DNA from: Alkalihalobacillus bogoriensis ATCC BAA-922
GTDB lineage: Bacteria > Bacillota > Bacilli > Bacillales > Bacillaceae_F
DNA length: 64,000 nucleotides
Direction: 5' to 3'
NCBI RefSeq assembly: GCF_000621445.1
Contig: NZ_KK211279.1
Coordinates: forward strand, 326,537-390,536
Positions 45,969 to 54,609 of this stretch are shown here, piece by piece; the stretch's first letter is position 1, and every line of letters starts with the position of its first letter. Below the pieces are notes generated by a model, which saw only the letters and a program-made list of their open reading frames with translations, had not been told where the DNA came from and searched no databases. The translations under genes and the position numbers were made by a program.

Positions 45969-46838
45969 TTAACTCATTACATTTTTTATCTGTTTGTTTT
46001 GTTTTTTCAAGAACAGCCATACAATACCGAGTGTGATAAATAAAGCAAAAAGTAAAATAGGTAACTGATAAAAAGTCCAAGTGTTTGGGGCATAATAATT
46101 TAATTGATGATGTTCTTCTATTATATTTTCATATGAAGTTTTATATTCATATTGAACAATCCATTGTCCCTTTGCCATTATAACAGTTCCTAAGTCATAG
46201 TCACTTGGCATAATTTGTTCTTTGTTTTCAATTATCTTATTGTTTCCAATTACAGTCGCTGCATATTTATATTCTATTGGGAAATGTGTCATAGGTGTTC
46301 CAATCAATACCTCATTTTTCTCTAACCATCCTTTTAAATCTTCTGTTGGAAATACGGCTAATAAATTCAATTGATTTGGGTATTTATTAAAAATGTCCAT
46401 CAATTGTTCCTCTTCTACATCACTTATTTTATTAGTAGTATCAAGAACATCGAAAACATCATTGAAGATAGCATTTTTTTCTGTTTCTACTATGACATAT
46501 TGTTCGCCCTTTTTGTAAAATTGTTCAACTTCTAACCAGGAAAAAACAAGTGTTATTATACCAAAAACAAAGAAAATCAGTGTAAACGCTAATACATAAT
46601 TAGTAAATTTCTTTTGGACTTTAAAGAATTCGGATAATCCTTTTACAATTTGATTTTTACCTCCAAAATTTTCGATTGCAATACGGATAGCTTCTTCTTC
46701 TGTTTTCCCTTTCGCCTTTAACTCTTCGACAGCTTCGACTAAATGCGAACGCATTTCTTGTTTTAAATCTTCTATTTCTTGTTCGTCTCCCGCAACATCT
46801 TTATAAATTGAATTTACATATTTATCAATTTGTTTCAA
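45969..46838 (-). CDS. HAAS-domain (DUF1700-like) membrane protein
   Basis: The first 75 residues (IEDLKQEMRSHLVEAVEELK, EEEAIRIAIENFGG) are the HAAS/permease-prefix helical domain, followed by a membrane helix (VLAFTLIFFVFGIITLVFSW), an extracytoplasmic domain of about 130 residues and a final helix (YQLPILLFALFITLGIVWLF). These proteins are nearly always encoded with a PadR regulator, as here (2 bp apart). Their role is thought to be sensing or membrane stress signalling but is not established. Confidence 0.82.
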   Translation of the reverse strand: MKQIDKYVNSIYKDVAGDEQEIEDLKQEMRSHLVEAVEELKAKGKTEEEAIRIAIENFGGKNQIVKGLSEFFKVQKKFTNYVLAFTLIFFVFGIITLVFSWLEVEQFYKKGEQYVIVETEKNAIFNDVFDVLDTTNKISDVEEEQLMDIFNKYPNQLNLLAVFPTEDLKGWLEKNEVLIGTPMTHFPIEYKYAATVIGNNKIIENKEQIMPSDYDLGTVIMAKGQWIVQYEYKTSYENIIEEHHQLNYYAPNTWTFYQLPILLFALFITLGIVWLFLKKQNKQIKNVMS

Positions 46839-46840
46839 AT

Positions 46841-47185
46841 TTATTCTCCCCCTTCTATAAATGTATCAATAATTTTTTTAAAAAATTGCCATTCTTTACG
46901 CTTTTCTTCAAAACCTTCTTCACCTAATGGTGTAAGTTTGTAATATTTTCTTCTTCCACCTGGTCCCTGTTCATCCCCCCAGTAAGAAGAAATCCATTTG
47001 TTATTTTCTAATCTCTTTAATGACAAATAAAGCGTACCTTCTTTTAGTTCAAATTGGTCTTCGCTTTTTTCACGAACCAATTTCGCTAACTCATATCCGT
47101 ACATATCCCTGTTATGTAATAACGATAAAATTAACGTATCAATATGACCTTTTAAAACCTCTTTATTAATTTCCAATTTTTCCAC
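46841..47185 (-). CDS. PadR-family transcriptional regulator
   Basis: The 114 residues are a classic short PadR: LKGHIDTLILSLLHNRDMYG, YELAKLVREKS, FELKEGTLYLSLKRLENNKW, GPGGRRKYYKLTPLGE. The winged helix ends with a dimerisation helix. It begins a two-gene operon with the HAAS protein and probably autoregulates it. Confidence 0.93.
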   Translation of the reverse strand: MEKLEINKEVLKGHIDTLILSLLHNRDMYGYELAKLVREKSEDQFELKEGTLYLSLKRLENNKWISSYWGDEQGPGGRRKYYKLTPLGEEGFEEKRKEWQFFKKIIDTFIEGGE

Positions 47186-47280
47186 CTCCTTATTTAGTTA
47201 TAAAACACATTACTTAATATAGCAAGGTATTCTTTCAAAAAAAAAACAATAAAAAAATCATCCTATTTTTTAAAGGAATT

Positions 47281-47493
47281 TCATTTCCTTTGATTTGCTG
47301 GAAATGGAAAGAGATCTAGGTTAATCTCTCGAAGAATACCTTGTTCGATACCTTGCTCCATAAGCGTACGTACCGTCGACCAATCCTCTCTTAAGAAAAA
47401 GTCTAGTTTTTCCCATTGCTGATAGTGATGTTTTTTCAAATCAGATAATAAGCGAATATCCATAATTTCAAATTGTTCAGGTGTACCCGACAT
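47281..47493 (-). pseudogene. Internal fragment of a TetR-family regulator
   Basis: The frame reads PEQFEIMDIRLLSDLKKHHY and EDWSTVRTLMEQGIEQGILR, which resembles the ligand-binding half of TetR/AcrR proteins (KHHxxQWEKLxxFxxxDWxxVxxLMExGIxxGVxRxxN). The DNA-binding N-terminus is absent and the C-terminus is cut short. Palindrome copy 3 with its conserved flank begins about 10 bp upstream of the fragment, marking the break point. Confidence 0.55.
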
Positions 47494-47526
47494 CCCCTAT
47501 CTCAACACATCCCCTATCTCATTTTC

Positions 47527-47707
47527 GCGGTCAGAGAAGCCGTTATTTGTGAACATGATACGGGTTTCCGTTTTTTAGCGGCCACAGGAGCGCTTATTCA
47601 CGCAAAAGTAAGTCTATTGCTAGCGATATATTATGATTAACTGCTCCTGTGGCCGCCAACGTTCCAAAACGCTAGCAATGTTCACAGATAACGGTTTTCA
47701 TGGCCGC
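47527..47707. repeat. Nested palindrome family B, copy 3 (181 bp)
   Basis: Outer modules start at 47527 and end at 47707; inner modules start at 47578 and end at 47656. Both offsets are exactly 51 bp, so the element is symmetric. GCGGCCACAGGAGC at the inner left is the exact complement of GCTCCTGTGGCCGC at the inner right. It carries the long flanks shared with copies 2, 5 and 6. Confidence 0.92.
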
Positions 47708-47724
47708 TTAGTTCCCATAAACAA

Positions 47725-47758
47725 CAAAACATCTCTCCCATAGGAAGAGATGTTTTGT
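47725..47758 (-). terminator. Terminator of the ugp operon
   Basis: CAAAACATCTCT pairs with AGAGATGTTTTG and is followed by T-rich sequence on the minus strand, just after the ugpB stop codon. Confidence 0.8.
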
Positions 47759-47765
47759 ATTCTTA

Positions 47766-49157
47766 TTACTGCCCAGACGTCCGATTCGCAATTTCAATTG
47801 CGCGGTTCGTTCCTTCTGCTGCTTGCTCCAATGCTTCTTTTGGTTCCATTCCTTGTAGCATATTTTCAAGCGCTGTCACGACAAGCTGACGTGATTCTGG
47901 GAATACAGAGATTAATGCGCCTTGTGTTGCCGTTCCTGGTTTTGTCGCTTGTAATTGCTCAATCGGAACGCGTAATTGTGGGTACTCTTCGTGAACTTCC
48001 GATACAATCGCCTCGTCGTACGCAGCTGGATTGATTGCGAAATACCCAGTCGCTAGGTGCCATTCTGCTTGAACTTCAGGTGTTTGTAAAAATTTCATGA
48101 AATCAAAGGCTGCAGCCTGCTCTTCTTCCGATATTCCATTTGCCATCCAAATCGAGCCGCCTCCGATAATGACACCATTTCTTTCTACTTCGTCCGCGTA
48201 TGGTACAAATCCTGAACCTACTTCAAATGAAGCATTGTCAACCGTTGCTCTCGTTCCCGCTGAAGAATCTAAGTACATCGCTACTTGTCCTGCTTGGAAC
48301 GCAGCACGAACATCATCCCAGCTTGAACCGAAATATCCGAATGTACCAGCTTTGTTCATCTCATTAATCCATTCAAATGCACGAAGTCCTTCTTCTCCAT
48401 TGAACAACGCTTCTGTTGCGACATCCGATCTACCATTATCGTTATTTACATAATCAGCACCTTGTGTAGAAAGTAGCTGTTCAAAGAACCAACCATGTCC
48501 TAGGATAGAAAATCCATAACGGTCATCTGTCGTTAACTTTTCTGCTGCTTCCATAATTTCTTTGAACGTTGTTGGAGGATTTTCTGGGTCTAATCCTACT
48601 TCCTCAAAAGCATCCTTATTGTACAGAAGTACTGGTGTAGAAGAATTAAACGGCATAGAATATAATGAACCATCAACAGTATAATAGCTTAAGATATTTC
48701 CTTCGAGCTTACTAGCATCATAATTATCTTTATCAATCCATTCTTGAACTGGAGTGATGTAACCAGAGTCAATCATATACTTCGTTCCTACTTCAAAGAC
48801 TTGAACTAACGCTGGTGCATCAGCTGTTCCACCGACACTTCTAAATTTCGTTAGTAATTCTTCATAAGAACCTTGGTATTCAGATACAACTTCTACTCCA
48901 TCTTGAGACTCGTTGTATTTGTCTACTAATGCATCTAATGCTTCACCAAGCTCTCCACCCATACCATGCCAAAACTCTACGGAGACTTTGTCATCACTCG
49001 TTGCTTCGTCCTCCACTGGTGATTCCTCTTTGGCATCGTCGTTCGTAGTTTCTGTTTCTGTCGGTTCTGGTGAAGCGTCACTTTCTTCTGAAGAACAACC
49101 AGCTATGACCCCAATAAGCATAATAACCAATAACATCCAAGCTAACTTTCTTAACAT
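47766..49157 (-). CDS. ugpB: Glycerol-3-phosphate-type ABC substrate-binding lipoprotein UgpB
   Basis: The protein has a lipoprotein signal (MLVVIMLIGVIAGCSS-like: LLVIMLIGVIAGCSS), a low-complexity acidic linker (residues 25-55), then an UgpB fold: VSVEFWHGMGGELGEALDAL, VVSEYQGSYEELLTKFRSVG, LYSMPFNSSTPVLLYNKDAF and GGGSIWMANG. These segments match glycerol-3-phosphate-binding proteins better than other sugar-binding proteins. It is the last gene of ugpCAEB and would capture glycerol-3-phosphate or its diesters as a phosphate source. Confidence 0.85.
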   Translation of the reverse strand: MLRKLAWMLLVIMLIGVIAGCSSEESDASPEPTETETTNDDAKEESPVEDEATSDDKVSVEFWHGMGGELGEALDALVDKYNESQDGVEVVSEYQGSYEELLTKFRSVGGTADAPALVQVFEVGTKYMIDSGYITPVQEWIDKDNYDASKLEGNILSYYTVDGSLYSMPFNSSTPVLLYNKDAFEEVGLDPENPPTTFKEIMEAAEKLTTDDRYGFSILGHGWFFEQLLSTQGADYVNNDNGRSDVATEALFNGEEGLRAFEWINEMNKAGTFGYFGSSWDDVRAAFQAGQVAMYLDSSAGTRATVDNASFEVGSGFVPYADEVERNGVIIGGGSIWMANGISEEEQAAAFDFMKFLQTPEVQAEWHLATGYFAINPAAYDEAIVSEVHEEYPQLRVPIEQLQATKPGTATQGALISVFPESRQLVVTALENMLQGMEPKEALEQAAEGTNRAIEIANRTSGQ

Positions 49158-49172
49158 ACATCATCTCTCCTT

Positions 49173-49991
49173 TTATTTTATTGCACCCTGTGTCAAACCT
49201 TTTTGAAGCTGTTTTTGTCCTATAAATAGAAGTAATAGCGTTGGTAAAATGACAATGACAACACCAGCCATTACTACTCCCCATTCCGTAGAAACCTCTA
49301 CTGTTTGTAGCTGTTTCAAGCCAATCTGTACTGTTCGTTTCACATCATTTGTTGTCACTAATAATGGCCACAAATACATATTCCATGTAGTTAAAAAGCC
49401 ATATATACCTAATGTGACCAAGCTTGTTTTTGAATAAGGAATAACAACCTTATAAAAAAATTGAAACCGAGATAATCCTTCTATTTGTGAAGCCTCATAA
49501 AGTTCATGAGGAATGGTTTTAAAATGCTGACGTAATAAAAATGTTCCAAACGCTAAAGCGAAAAACGGTACCGTCATGCTCAAATAAGAATTCATCCACC
49601 CTAAGCTTTGAATCGTTAAGAAGTTAGGTATCATCGCCGCTTCCCACGGAATCATGAGCGTCGAGATAAACAATAGAAAGATGAAATTCCGCCCTTTAAA
49701 TGGAATAAAGGCAAACACAAAGGCTGCTAAAGAACAAACAATTAATTGACCAACCATGACAATACTAGAAACGATAAAACTATTTTTTAAGTATTGCAGT
49801 AAAGGTACGGTCCCAAACACCTTTACATAATTATCAAAATCAAGTGACGAAGGTAGGAAGGCACGTCCAAGTACTTCTGCACCGTTCATAAAACTTACGA
49901 GAAATGCATATAGAATCGGAAAAAAAAGGATTAATGCAGATACAATCAGTAATACGTAAAAGACAATCGAGCGTATTAATCTCACTCTCAC
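49173..49991 (-). CDS. ugpE: ABC transporter permease UgpE
   Basis: The 272 residues contain six membrane helices and the EAA loop PHELYEASQIEGLSRFQFFY followed by KVVIPYSKTSL. It belongs to the MalG-type permeases and overlaps the ugpA stop by four bases. It lies 15 bp before ugpB. Confidence 0.85.
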   Translation of the reverse strand: MRVRLIRSIVFYVLLIVSALILFFPILYAFLVSFMNGAEVLGRAFLPSSLDFDNYVKVFGTVPLLQYLKNSFIVSSIVMVGQLIVCSLAAFVFAFIPFKGRNFIFLLFISTLMIPWEAAMIPNFLTIQSLGWMNSYLSMTVPFFALAFGTFLLRQHFKTIPHELYEASQIEGLSRFQFFYKVVIPYSKTSLVTLGIYGFLTTWNMYLWPLLVTTNDVKRTVQIGLKQLQTVEVSTEWGVVMAGVVIVILPTLLLLFIGQKQLQKGLTQGAIK

Positions 49992-50935
49992 TGATAATGC
50001 ACCTTCCTTTCCCCAAACTTAAATTGCAGCAATGTTAAGACAAAAACGATAATAAAGAGAATAATCGCTTGGGCACTAGCCGTACCAAATTGATAGTTAA
50101 TAAAGGCCTCTTGGTATATCGAGTACACAATTAAATTCGTAGACTCAGCCGGACCACCCCTTGTTAAAATATCGACTTGTCCAAAAGATTGAAACGAATT
50201 AATGAACGTAATCGTAATGATAAAAAATAAAGTTGGCGACAGCATCGGCACAGTAATTCTCCGTAATTGATAAAAATACCCTGCTCCATCGATATTTGCA
50301 CTTTCATATAAATGTTGGTCGATGTTTTGCAACCCACCTAAAATAATCAAAAAAGAAAAGCCAATATTCATCCAGATTGTTGTAATCGCAATGGAGATAA
50401 GTGCCCATGTCGGATCTAATAGCCATCTAACTGCAGGTATTCCTAGCATTCCAAAAAAGCTATTAATCGTGCCTACTGTCGGATGGAATAAGAACAACCA
50501 AATAACTGCAGACGCCGCTACAGACATTCCCATTGTGGAAGAGAATATTGTTCTAAAAAAACCAATTCCTTTTAGCTTCTCATTGGACAATAAAGCTAAA
50601 AATAAGGCAATCAAAACACTAGTTGGAACGGTGTAAAGGACAAAGAGTCCAGTAGACATCATACTTTTTTGAAACCTATCAGATTGCAGTAGGTATATGT
50701 AGTTTTCCAAGCCAACAAACAATGCAGCCGTTCCTTTTGAATCGGTTAAGAAAAAACTTAAATAGACTGTTTTAATCATTGGATAAAATAGAAAGATAGA
50801 AAATAACAAGATCGATGGAAGCAAATACAACATAGCAATGCGAAAGTTTGCTGTTTTTTTCCAAATCGATTGACGCTCTATCAATTGCTTTTCAGCTAGT
50901 TTTTTTCGAACGCGCTCCGCTTCAACCAGATTCAA
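49988..50935 (-). CDS. ugpA: ABC transporter permease UgpA
   Basis: The 315 residues carry six helices (IAMLYLLPSILLFSIFLFYP first) and the EAA loop QHLYESANIDGAGYFYQLRR. TTG 50935 is used as start, with AAAGGAGG nine bases upstream, which places the ribosome site inside the end of ugpC; the genes overlap by 14 bp and are coupled. Confidence 0.85.
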   Translation of the reverse strand: MNLVEAERVRKKLAEKQLIERQSIWKKTANFRIAMLYLLPSILLFSIFLFYPMIKTVYLSFFLTDSKGTAALFVGLENYIYLLQSDRFQKSMMSTGLFVLYTVPTSVLIALFLALLSNEKLKGIGFFRTIFSSTMGMSVAASAVIWLFLFHPTVGTINSFFGMLGIPAVRWLLDPTWALISIAITTIWMNIGFSFLIILGGLQNIDQHLYESANIDGAGYFYQLRRITVPMLSPTLFFIITITFINSFQSFGQVDILTRGGPAESTNLIVYSIYQEAFINYQFGTASAQAIILFIIVFVLTLLQFKFGERKVHYQ

Positions 50936-52058
50936 CAGAACGTACCTCCTTTAACAACGTTTCATTCCATGCTGGAGATATAATCGTTTCTTCTGTATCG
51001 CCAGCAAAGAGAAACATTTCTTCAATAGAAAAGGAGATTTCTGTTTGTCCATTCATATCTAACGGCCACTGTCCTAACCATTTCGCCTTCCAAATATCCT
51101 CTCCGATATAAAAGGAAAGCAACGTCTCATTCCCAAGTACTTCGACATTCGCTAACTGGACAGAGAAAGAGACGTCTTTTGCTCCACCATTTCCACGGTT
51201 AATTTGCTCTGGTCGAATGCCGATATACACCACATCACTCTTTATTTGTCTACCTTGCTCATGACTAATCGGTATAACAAGGTCATTGTCTAGTCGTAAT
51301 TGGTTATTCATTCTATCTACCGTTGCTTTTGAAATATTCATCGGCGGAGCTCCAATGAAAGTAGCCACAAATAGATTTTTCGGTTTATTATAGATTTCTA
51401 ACGGAGTCCCTACTTGCTGGACCTTTCCATCCTTTAACACCATGATTCGATCACCCATTGTCATCGCCTCTACCTGGTCATGCGTCACGTAAATCATCGT
51501 AATCCCTAGCTTCCTTTGTAACTGACGAATTTCCGTCCGCATATGTCCACGCAATTTAGCATCAAGATTTGATAGTGGCTCGTCCATCAAGCACATTGGT
51601 GCATCACTGACTACTGCACGGGCTAATGCCACTCGTTGTCTTTGTCCACCAGACAACTCCCGTGGCTTACGCTTTAAGTAGTCCGTTAACCCTAATAGTT
51701 TTGCCGCTTCCTCGCACCGCTCTTTTCTTACTGATTTCTTGACCTTTTTTACTTTTAAACCAAACAATATATTTTCTTCCACCGTTAAATGAGGATAAAG
51801 GGCATAATTTTGGAAAACCATTGATAAATTTCGTTGGCTCGGTAGTAAATGATTGGCTAGTTGGTTATCTATGTATAGCTCGCCAGCACTAATGCTTTCA
51901 AGGCCCGCAATCATTCGTAGAATCGTACTTTTCCCACAACCTGATGGACCGACAAGAATAAAAAATTCTCCTTTTTCAATCGAAACGGTTGCATCCTCTA
52001 CAGCAAAAGTATTTTGATCATAGCTTTTACATAGTTGATGAAGTTGTATATGACTCAT
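50922..52058 (-). CDS. ugpC: ABC transporter ATPase UgpC (MsmX-like)
   Basis: The protein has Walker A GPSGCGKST, signature LSGGQRQRVALARA, Walker B CLMDEPLSNLDA and the H-loop VTHDQ, then the C-terminal regulatory OB-fold of MalK-type ATPases (YIGIRPEQINRG). I start at MSHIQLHQLCKSYDQN (52058), which has AAGGAGGG upstream. It is the only carbohydrate-importer ATPase in the window and could also energise the MalFG-type system at 40.9-44.3 kb, as MsmX does in B. subtilis. Confidence 0.9.
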   Translation of the reverse strand: MSHIQLHQLCKSYDQNTFAVEDATVSIEKGEFFILVGPSGCGKSTILRMIAGLESISAGELYIDNQLANHLLPSQRNLSMVFQNYALYPHLTVEENILFGLKVKKVKKSVRKERCEEAAKLLGLTDYLKRKPRELSGGQRQRVALARAVVSDAPMCLMDEPLSNLDAKLRGHMRTEIRQLQRKLGITMIYVTHDQVEAMTMGDRIMVLKDGKVQQVGTPLEIYNKPKNLFVATFIGAPPMNISKATVDRMNNQLRLDNDLVIPISHEQGRQIKSDVVYIGIRPEQINRGNGGAKDVSFSVQLANVEVLGNETLLSFYIGEDIWKAKWLGQWPLDMNGQTEISFSIEEMFLFAGDTEETIISPAWNETLLKEVRSVESG

Positions 52059-52221
52059 GTAATCCCTCCTTCTAAGAAACATCTATGATTGAACACTTTC
52101 ACCCGTGCATGAAAATGCACATAAAGCTTGATAGAATAAGAAGCCTCTACAATCTCCAGTTTTAAGATGAATAAGCCTCTTTTCTCACTTATTCAAGAAT
52201 ACCTCTTGATTATTAATTCTA

Positions 52222-52260
52222 AGTAAATACACTGTTCAGCTTTTGTAAGTTGTTTGTAAA
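52222..52260 (-). promoter_or_regulatory. PhoP-box-like array upstream of ugpC
   Basis: On the minus strand four hexamers TTTACA, CTTACA, TGAACA and TTTACT start exactly 11 bp apart (complements of 52255-52260, 52244-52249, 52233-52238 and 52222-52227). Bacillus PhoP binds direct TT(A/C/T)ACA-type repeats of this spacing. The array lies about 165 bp upstream of ugpC, so phosphate-limitation control is likely. A short leader hairpin (GTGCA/TGCAC, 52112-52125) lies further down. Confidence 0.7.
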
Positions 52261-52347
52261 TGGAATTTTAATATTATGAATAATTCGAAAAAAATGTGTT
52301 GCACCGAAAGATGTATAACAACTAATTTCACACTTCATTTATGTTCG

Positions 52348-52528
52348 GCGGACACCAGGGCGCTTATTTGTGAACATTACTACTGTTTCACATTTTTGGC
52401 GGACATGAGCGCCGTTATTTGCTTCAATTCAGCATAAGTTTACATAGTATTGCTCAAATAACAGCGCTGGTGTCCGCATAGACTCTCAAACACTAAGAAA
52501 GTTCACAAATAACGGCCTCTGTGTCCGG
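52348..52528. repeat. Nested palindrome family B, copy 4 (181 bp)
   Basis: The left end is GCGGACACCAGGGCGCTTAT and the right end is ATAACGGCCTCTGTGTCCGG; inner modules GCGGACATGAGCGCCGTTAT and ATAACAGCGCTGGTGTCCGC are inverted. In this copy the two left modules have swapped cores (CGCTTATTTG outside, CCGTTATTTG inside) relative to copies 2, 3 and 5. It has no long flanks. Confidence 0.88.
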
Positions 52529-52742
52529 GATAAGCTCCCAATCCTCCACCCCGCTTCACGGTGGCAAGGAAAAGCGCAATCGCTAGAGGAGCAACACCGT
52601 TTTTTCCTGGCGGTTCCGTCGTGTAAGTCCATGATAGGATAACCAAATATCAGTTGCTTTTTATTTTCCTGCTCTTCAAATCGATACCAATTCCAACTCA
52701 TAAAAGAACCTTCCCTCTCCATATTTTGCAGACTGAGCGGTC

Positions 52743-53440
52743 ACTGGTAAATATTCCATTTACTAGAATCGTATACAAACTCTTTACTATAACAACATTA
52801 TGAAAGCTGCTTATTGATATTGATGGGAGTCTTTCACGATTGTATAATGAACATAGCTATATTAAATTTTTCAATGAAAGGAGGGGGAGAACGTTGAGCG
52901 ATATAGTATTAAATCAAATACTAGAACAAATACAAAGTTTGGATAAGCACATGCAAAGTATGGATAAACGTTTGGATAGTGTGGACAAGCGAATGGATAA
53001 TATGGGCAATAAAATGGAGAACATGGACAAGCAAATCGATGACGTGGGCAGACAAATAAATAGTTTGGACAAACAAATAGGTACTATTGATTCCACATTT
53101 AATCATTTTTCTACTACTGTAAATACACGCTTTGATACAATCGAGGCAACTCTTGAGCGAATCGAAAAAAACAACCACGATGATGTGATTGCTATGCTTA
53201 AAACGATTGCTACTAAACATGATAGAAATGAAAATGAAGTACTTGCTGTAAATCGCCGACTACATCGTGTAGAAGGTGTCATCGAAGGACTGTCAAAACA
53301 ATGATTATTTTTGCAATATATTCTTCAACTATTCCCCTTCCCCAACACCATCCCATATCTTATTTTTCGCGGACAGAGCAGCCGTTATTTGTGAACATTA
53401 TACGGATTTCCTATTTTAAGCGGCCACAGGAGCGCTTATT
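52743..53440 (+). repeat. Segmental duplication, copy 1 (intact coiled-coil gene plus half palindrome)
   Basis: The segment from CTGGTAAATATTCC through the coiled-coil gene to GGAGCGCTTATT recurs at 54610-55050. The 257 bp length difference is almost wholly due to an internal deletion in the second copy. The duplicated unit includes about 150 bp of upstream region with the same ribosome site (GAAAGGAGGGGG) and the left half of the downstream palindrome. Confidence 0.85.
52894..53304 (+). CDS. Coiled-coil protein of unknown function
   Basis: From TTG 52894 (9 nt after AAAGGAGGGGG) the 136-residue protein is built of seven-residue repeats such as MDKRLDS, VDKRMDN, MGNKMEN, MDKQIDD, forming a continuous parallel-type coiled coil over residues 10-60. 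It continues with a helical segment TVNTRFDTIEATLERIEKNN and ends VEGVIEGLSKQ. No catalytic motif is visible. The gene is duplicated 1.9 kb downstream in broken form, and each copy is followed by a family B palindrome. Confidence 0.75.
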   Translation: MSDIVLNQILEQIQSLDKHMQSMDKRLDSVDKRMDNMGNKMENMDKQIDDVGRQINSLDKQIGTIDSTFNHFSTTVNTRFDTIEATLERIEKNNHDDVIAMLKTIATKHDRNENEVLAVNRRLHRVEGVIEGLSKQ

Positions 53441-53549
53441 CACGCAAAAGCAACTGTATTCCATGCGATATATCATGATTAACTGCTCCTGTGTCCGCCA
53501 TCGTTCCAAACTGCTAGCAAAGTTCACAGATAACGGTTTTCATGGCCGC
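53369..53549. repeat. Nested palindrome family B, copy 5 (181 bp)
   Basis: Outer modules GCGGACAGAGCAGCCGTTAT and ATAACGGTTTTCATGGCCGC and inner modules GCGGCCACAGGAGCGCTTAT and TAACTGCTCCTGTGTCCGC are inverted. It lies between the convergent coiled-coil gene and the 53577-54206 gene and fills most of the gap. Confidence 0.92.
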
Positions 53550-53576
53550 TTAATGACCATAACTACGTTAAATTAA

Positions 53577-54206
53577 TCAATTTCCAAGCTCGAATGACCC
53601 TTGTAATTCCTCTACTGCTAATAAATAAGATGACATTTCCCCTTGAAGGTATCCACTTCGATAATCGGTTTCATCTTCGTTTATTTTTTCTTTCAGCACT
53701 GCAGCAGTTTTTTTGTATTTCAACATCATTTCTTCAATAGAGGCAAATTTATCTGTTTGAGTTGATTCTAGCAATAGCTCCAAGTCAATAATGATCTTTT
53801 CATAGCCATGAGACATTCCCTCATACAGACCAACTTGTAAATCCTCTGGTATTTCGAGTAATTCCTTTTTCGCTTCTTCTGGAATTTCGTTATAATACTT
53901 ACCTTCAACTAGATTGACAACGCCTGTTTTACTTTGCTCTTGTGTCGCTGTAGCGCTCTTTCTAAATGTTCGGATTAACTCCTCTACTTTTAACTTCACA
54001 ACATCTCCTCCTTTAACATAATCAAACTCTCTTGTTAACCGGTTTACAACAAAACGATACGCTTGACTCATTCCTAATAGAAATTGCTTTTCATCTTCTC
54101 CTGTATTTCGGTTCATTTTGTTCAGCTCTTTTTCCATGCTAATAAAATCTAAAATACAATCCTCGATTTTGGCACCTCGGAACATTTTTTTTCTATATTC
54201 AGTCAT
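53577..54206 (-). CDS. Helical hypothetical protein with own operator
   Basis: From MTEYRKKMFRGAKIEDCILD the 209-residue protein is mostly helical and consists of two related halves (ISMEKELNKMNRNTGEDEKQ and IIIDLELLLESTQTDKFASI, each with a GMSxxY element: LGMSQAYRF and EGMSHGYEK). No family is recognised. ATG 54206 follows GGAGAGGAGG; fifteen residues of the longer frame are dropped. A 45 bp dyad upstream probably controls it. Confidence 0.65.
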   Translation of the reverse strand: MTEYRKKMFRGAKIEDCILDFISMEKELNKMNRNTGEDEKQFLLGMSQAYRFVVNRLTREFDYVKGGDVVKLKVEELIRTFRKSATATQEQSKTGVVNLVEGKYYNEIPEEAKKELLEIPEDLQVGLYEGMSHGYEKIIIDLELLLESTQTDKFASIEEMMLKYKKTAAVLKEKINEDETDYRSGYLQGEMSSYLLAVEELQGSFELGN

Positions 54207-54240
54207 TAAGAACACCTCCTCTCCTTTATAGAATACCATT

Positions 54241-54285
54241 AATGTAAACAATTGTAAACATATATTGTATACATTTGTTTACATT
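54241..54285. promoter_or_regulatory. 45 bp dyad-symmetric operator
   Basis: AATGTAAACAATTGTAAA (54241-54258) and TATACATTTGTTTACATT (54268-54285) are inverted copies with two mismatches, each containing a TGTAAACA core and a weaker TGTAAA/TGTATA half. It is 35-79 bp upstream of the hypothetical gene start, over the expected promoter. The binding protein is unknown. Confidence 0.6.
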
Positions 54286-54609
54286 AATACACCTGATACT
54301 TATCGTCTCCACTAAATACTGCCCCCCCCCTTAACAAGAAGCGCAGTCGTAATCTTGCTCTTACAGTATTTTATTCTCATACAATCTCAGCGAAAATAGC
54401 CATGAGAAGGAAACGTACAACAGTAATGACATAGTTCTTACCACTAATTTACAATTTACTTACTAACTAGTGAATGACATGTAATTTACCAGATTGAATA
54501 CTTCGTTTAGATTTAGCATTTTCTCCAAATAAATGAATACCTCAGCAATAGCACCATTTAATAGAATGATATTTCTAAACTAAAATGGGTATATCGGAAA
54601 AACCGTAAC
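54286..54609. other. Intergenic stretch without recognised features
   Basis: About 320 bp between the dyad operator and the second duplicated segment shows a run of nine to ten Cs (near 54325) and no gene-like frame, repeat or terminator that I can support. Confidence 0.5.

Noticed and set aside
52486..52701. Minus-strand frame starting MSWNWYRFEEQENKK with a GGAAGG site
   Set aside because: It has a plausible start, but after about 60 codons it runs into palindrome copy 4 and has no recognisable domain; it could be a remnant fused to repeat sequence, and I cannot support it as a gene.
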